Shown piece by piece: positions 63,057-64,000 of a stretch of 64,000 nt of DNA (position 1 is its first letter; each line of letters begins with the position of its first letter). The notes under the pieces are model-generated. The model saw nothing but the letters and a program-made list of their open reading frames with translations. It was not told where the DNA came from and searched no databases. The stretch covers positions 372,001-436,000 of the forward strand of contig NZ_FNUY01000004.1 in NCBI RefSeq assembly GCF_900108245.1. Reading direction: 5' to 3'. The DNA is from Allobosea lathyri. GTDB lineage: Bacteria; Pseudomonadota; Alphaproteobacteria; Rhizobiales; Beijerinckiaceae. The translations under genes were made by a program, and so were the position numbers.

Positions 63057-64000
63057 TCACGGCCGCCAGCCGGTTTCCTCGGCCGGCGCATTCTCGCGCT
63101 GCTCTTCCTTGCGCGCATCCTCGACATAGGAAAACAGCGCCCGCAATGCCGCCTCGACGCCCTCGCCCGATGCCGAGGACAGGATGATCGGCATGCGCTT
63201 GGCTGCCCGCTTCAGCCGCGCCACCTGCTCCTTGAGCAGTTCGGGGCTGAGCGCATCGACCTTGGACAGCGCCACGATCTCGGGCTTCTCGTCGAGGCCC
63301 TCGCCATAGGCGGCAAGCTCCTTGCGCACCGTCTTGTAGGCCTTGCCGGCATGCTCGCTGGTGCCTTCGACCAGATGCAGCAGCACACGGCAGCGCTCGA
63401 CATGGCCGAGGAACCGGTCGCCGAGACCATGGCCCTCATGGGCGCCTTCGATCAGGCCGGGAATATCGGCCAGCACCATTTCGCGCGCATCGACCCTGAC
63501 CACGCCAAGCCCGGGATGGAGCGTCGTGAAGGGATAGTCCGCGATCTTCGGCTTGGCGGCCGTGACGGTGGCGAGGAATGTCGACTTGCCGGCATTGGGC
63601 AGGCCCACGAGCCCGGCATCGGCGATCAGCTTCAGCCGCAGCCAGACCCAGCGCTCCTCGCCGACCAGGCCGGGATTGGCATGGCGGGGCGCCTGGTTCG
63701 TCGCGGTCTTGAAATAGGCGTTGCCGAAGCCGCCATTGCCGCCCTTGCACAAGACGAAGCGTTGCCCGGCCTGCGTCAGGTCGGCGATCAGCGTCTCGCC
63801 GTCTTCGTCGAATATCTGCGTGCCCGGCGGCACACGGAGCACCTTCACTTCGCCATTGGCGCCGTGCCGGTCGGCGCCCATGCCGTGCCCGCCGATCTTG
63901 GCCTTGAAGTGCTGCTGGAAGCGGAAGTCGATCAGCGTGTTCAGACCCTGCACGCATTCGATCACGACATCGCCGCCGCGTCCGCCATCGCCGCCATTGG
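63057..64000 (-). CDS. obgE: GTPase ObgE/CgtA, C-terminal part
   Basis: Reading leftward from the window edge, the Obg domain is entered at its glycine-rich repeats ([23 protein letters not shown]). The G domain follows: G1 [10 protein letters not shown]3 [10 protein letters not shown]4 SKVD and G5 SSASGEGVE. Obg binds the 50S subunit and links GTP/ppGpp status to ribosome maturation. The first residues lie outside the window. In many relatives obgE directly precedes proB; here it is about 53 kb away and on the other strand. Confidence 0.96.
   Translation of the reverse strand, partial: NGGDGGRGGDVVIECVQGLNTLIDFRFQQHFKAKIGGHGMGADRHGANGEVKVLRVPPGTQIFDEDGETLIADLTQAGQRFVLCKGGNGGFGNAYFKTATNQAPRHANPGLVGEERWVWLRLKLIADAGLVGLPNAGKSTFLATVTAAKPKIADYPFTTLHPGLGVVRVDAREMVLADIPGLIEGAHEGHGLGDRFLGHVERCRVLLHLVEGTSEHAGKAYKTVRKELAAYGEGLDEKPEIVALSKVDALSPELLKEQVARLKRAAKRMPIILSSASGEGVEAALRALFSYVEDARKEEQRENAPAEETGWRP

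Overview
The window is high-GC DNA from an alphaproteobacterium, most likely of the order Hyphomicrobiales (Rhizobiales); a Bosea-like or related soil or plant-associated genus is my best guess. This rests on gene content (EcfG-era type ECF/anti-sigma pair, cspA and rpsU next to DUF6481-type small proteins, an IalB-family protein, a METTL20-type ETF-beta methyltransferase, a globin-coupled chemoreceptor), on the many ABC importers, and on interspersed palindromic repeats of the kind that pervade Rhizobiales genomes. No rRNA, tRNA, CRISPR array, prophage or insertion sequence was recognised. About 62 protein genes are supported.

Region 1 (1-9.6 kb): the end of a phosphonate locus (partial phnN, divergent hexapeptide acetyltransferase), a globin-coupled methyl-accepting protein, an ETF-beta-type methyltransferase overlapping a glycosyltransferase, an ECF sigma/anti-sigma/subtilase operon, and a housekeeping group (two small charged proteins, rpsU, cspA). 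Region 2 (9.9-19.6 kb) is a tight conserved operon: proB, proA, nadD, rsfS, rlmH, an EnvC-like murein hydrolase activator, ctpA, a YibQ-like deacetylase-fold protein and rppH, followed by a divergent hemC. Most junctions are 4-bp stop/start overlaps. The rsfS reading frame has no ATG, GTG or TTG at a sensible position and appears to begin at CTG.

Region 3 (19.8-31.8 kb) looks like an import-and-cleave locus for an acylated amine or peptide-like compound: an omega-amino acid transaminase, two GntR regulators, a C45 (Ntn) acyltransferase/hydrolase, an alpha/beta hydrolase, two closely related oligopeptide-type binding proteins sharing one DppBC-like permease pair, and a fused double ATPase. Region 4 (31.9-46.8 kb) is a sugar or amino-sugar locus: a leftward NagB-like/NagA-like/binding-protein operon, a divergent ROK regulator, and a rightward series with a second, homologous binding protein, two Gfo/Idh/MocA oxidoreductases, an FGGY kinase, an SDR, a ribose/fructose-type ABC importer and a nucleoside hydrolase.

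Region 5 (47-53.4 kb) holds a SorC regulator divergent from an NAD(P)-dependent SAF-domain oxidoreductase and the E1-alpha, E1-beta and E2 genes of a 2-oxoacid dehydrogenase complex with no E3. Region 6 (53.5-59.2 kb) is an AfuABC/FbpABC-type importer co-directional with a metallo-beta-lactamase-fold hydrolase and SurE, suggesting uptake and processing of an organophosphate rather than simply iron. Region 7 (59.3-64 kb) has a D-threonine aldolase-like PLP enzyme, an MsbA-type exporter, an IalB protein and partial obgE.

The most unusual observation is a 119-bp palindromic repeat of a family also found between genes here (38.7, 43.3 and, partly, 31.9 kb) that lies inside the E2 coding sequence and is read through in frame, adding about 40 residues to an interdomain linker. 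A second repeat family is present twice, 2.5 kb apart, with only one difference in 120 bp.
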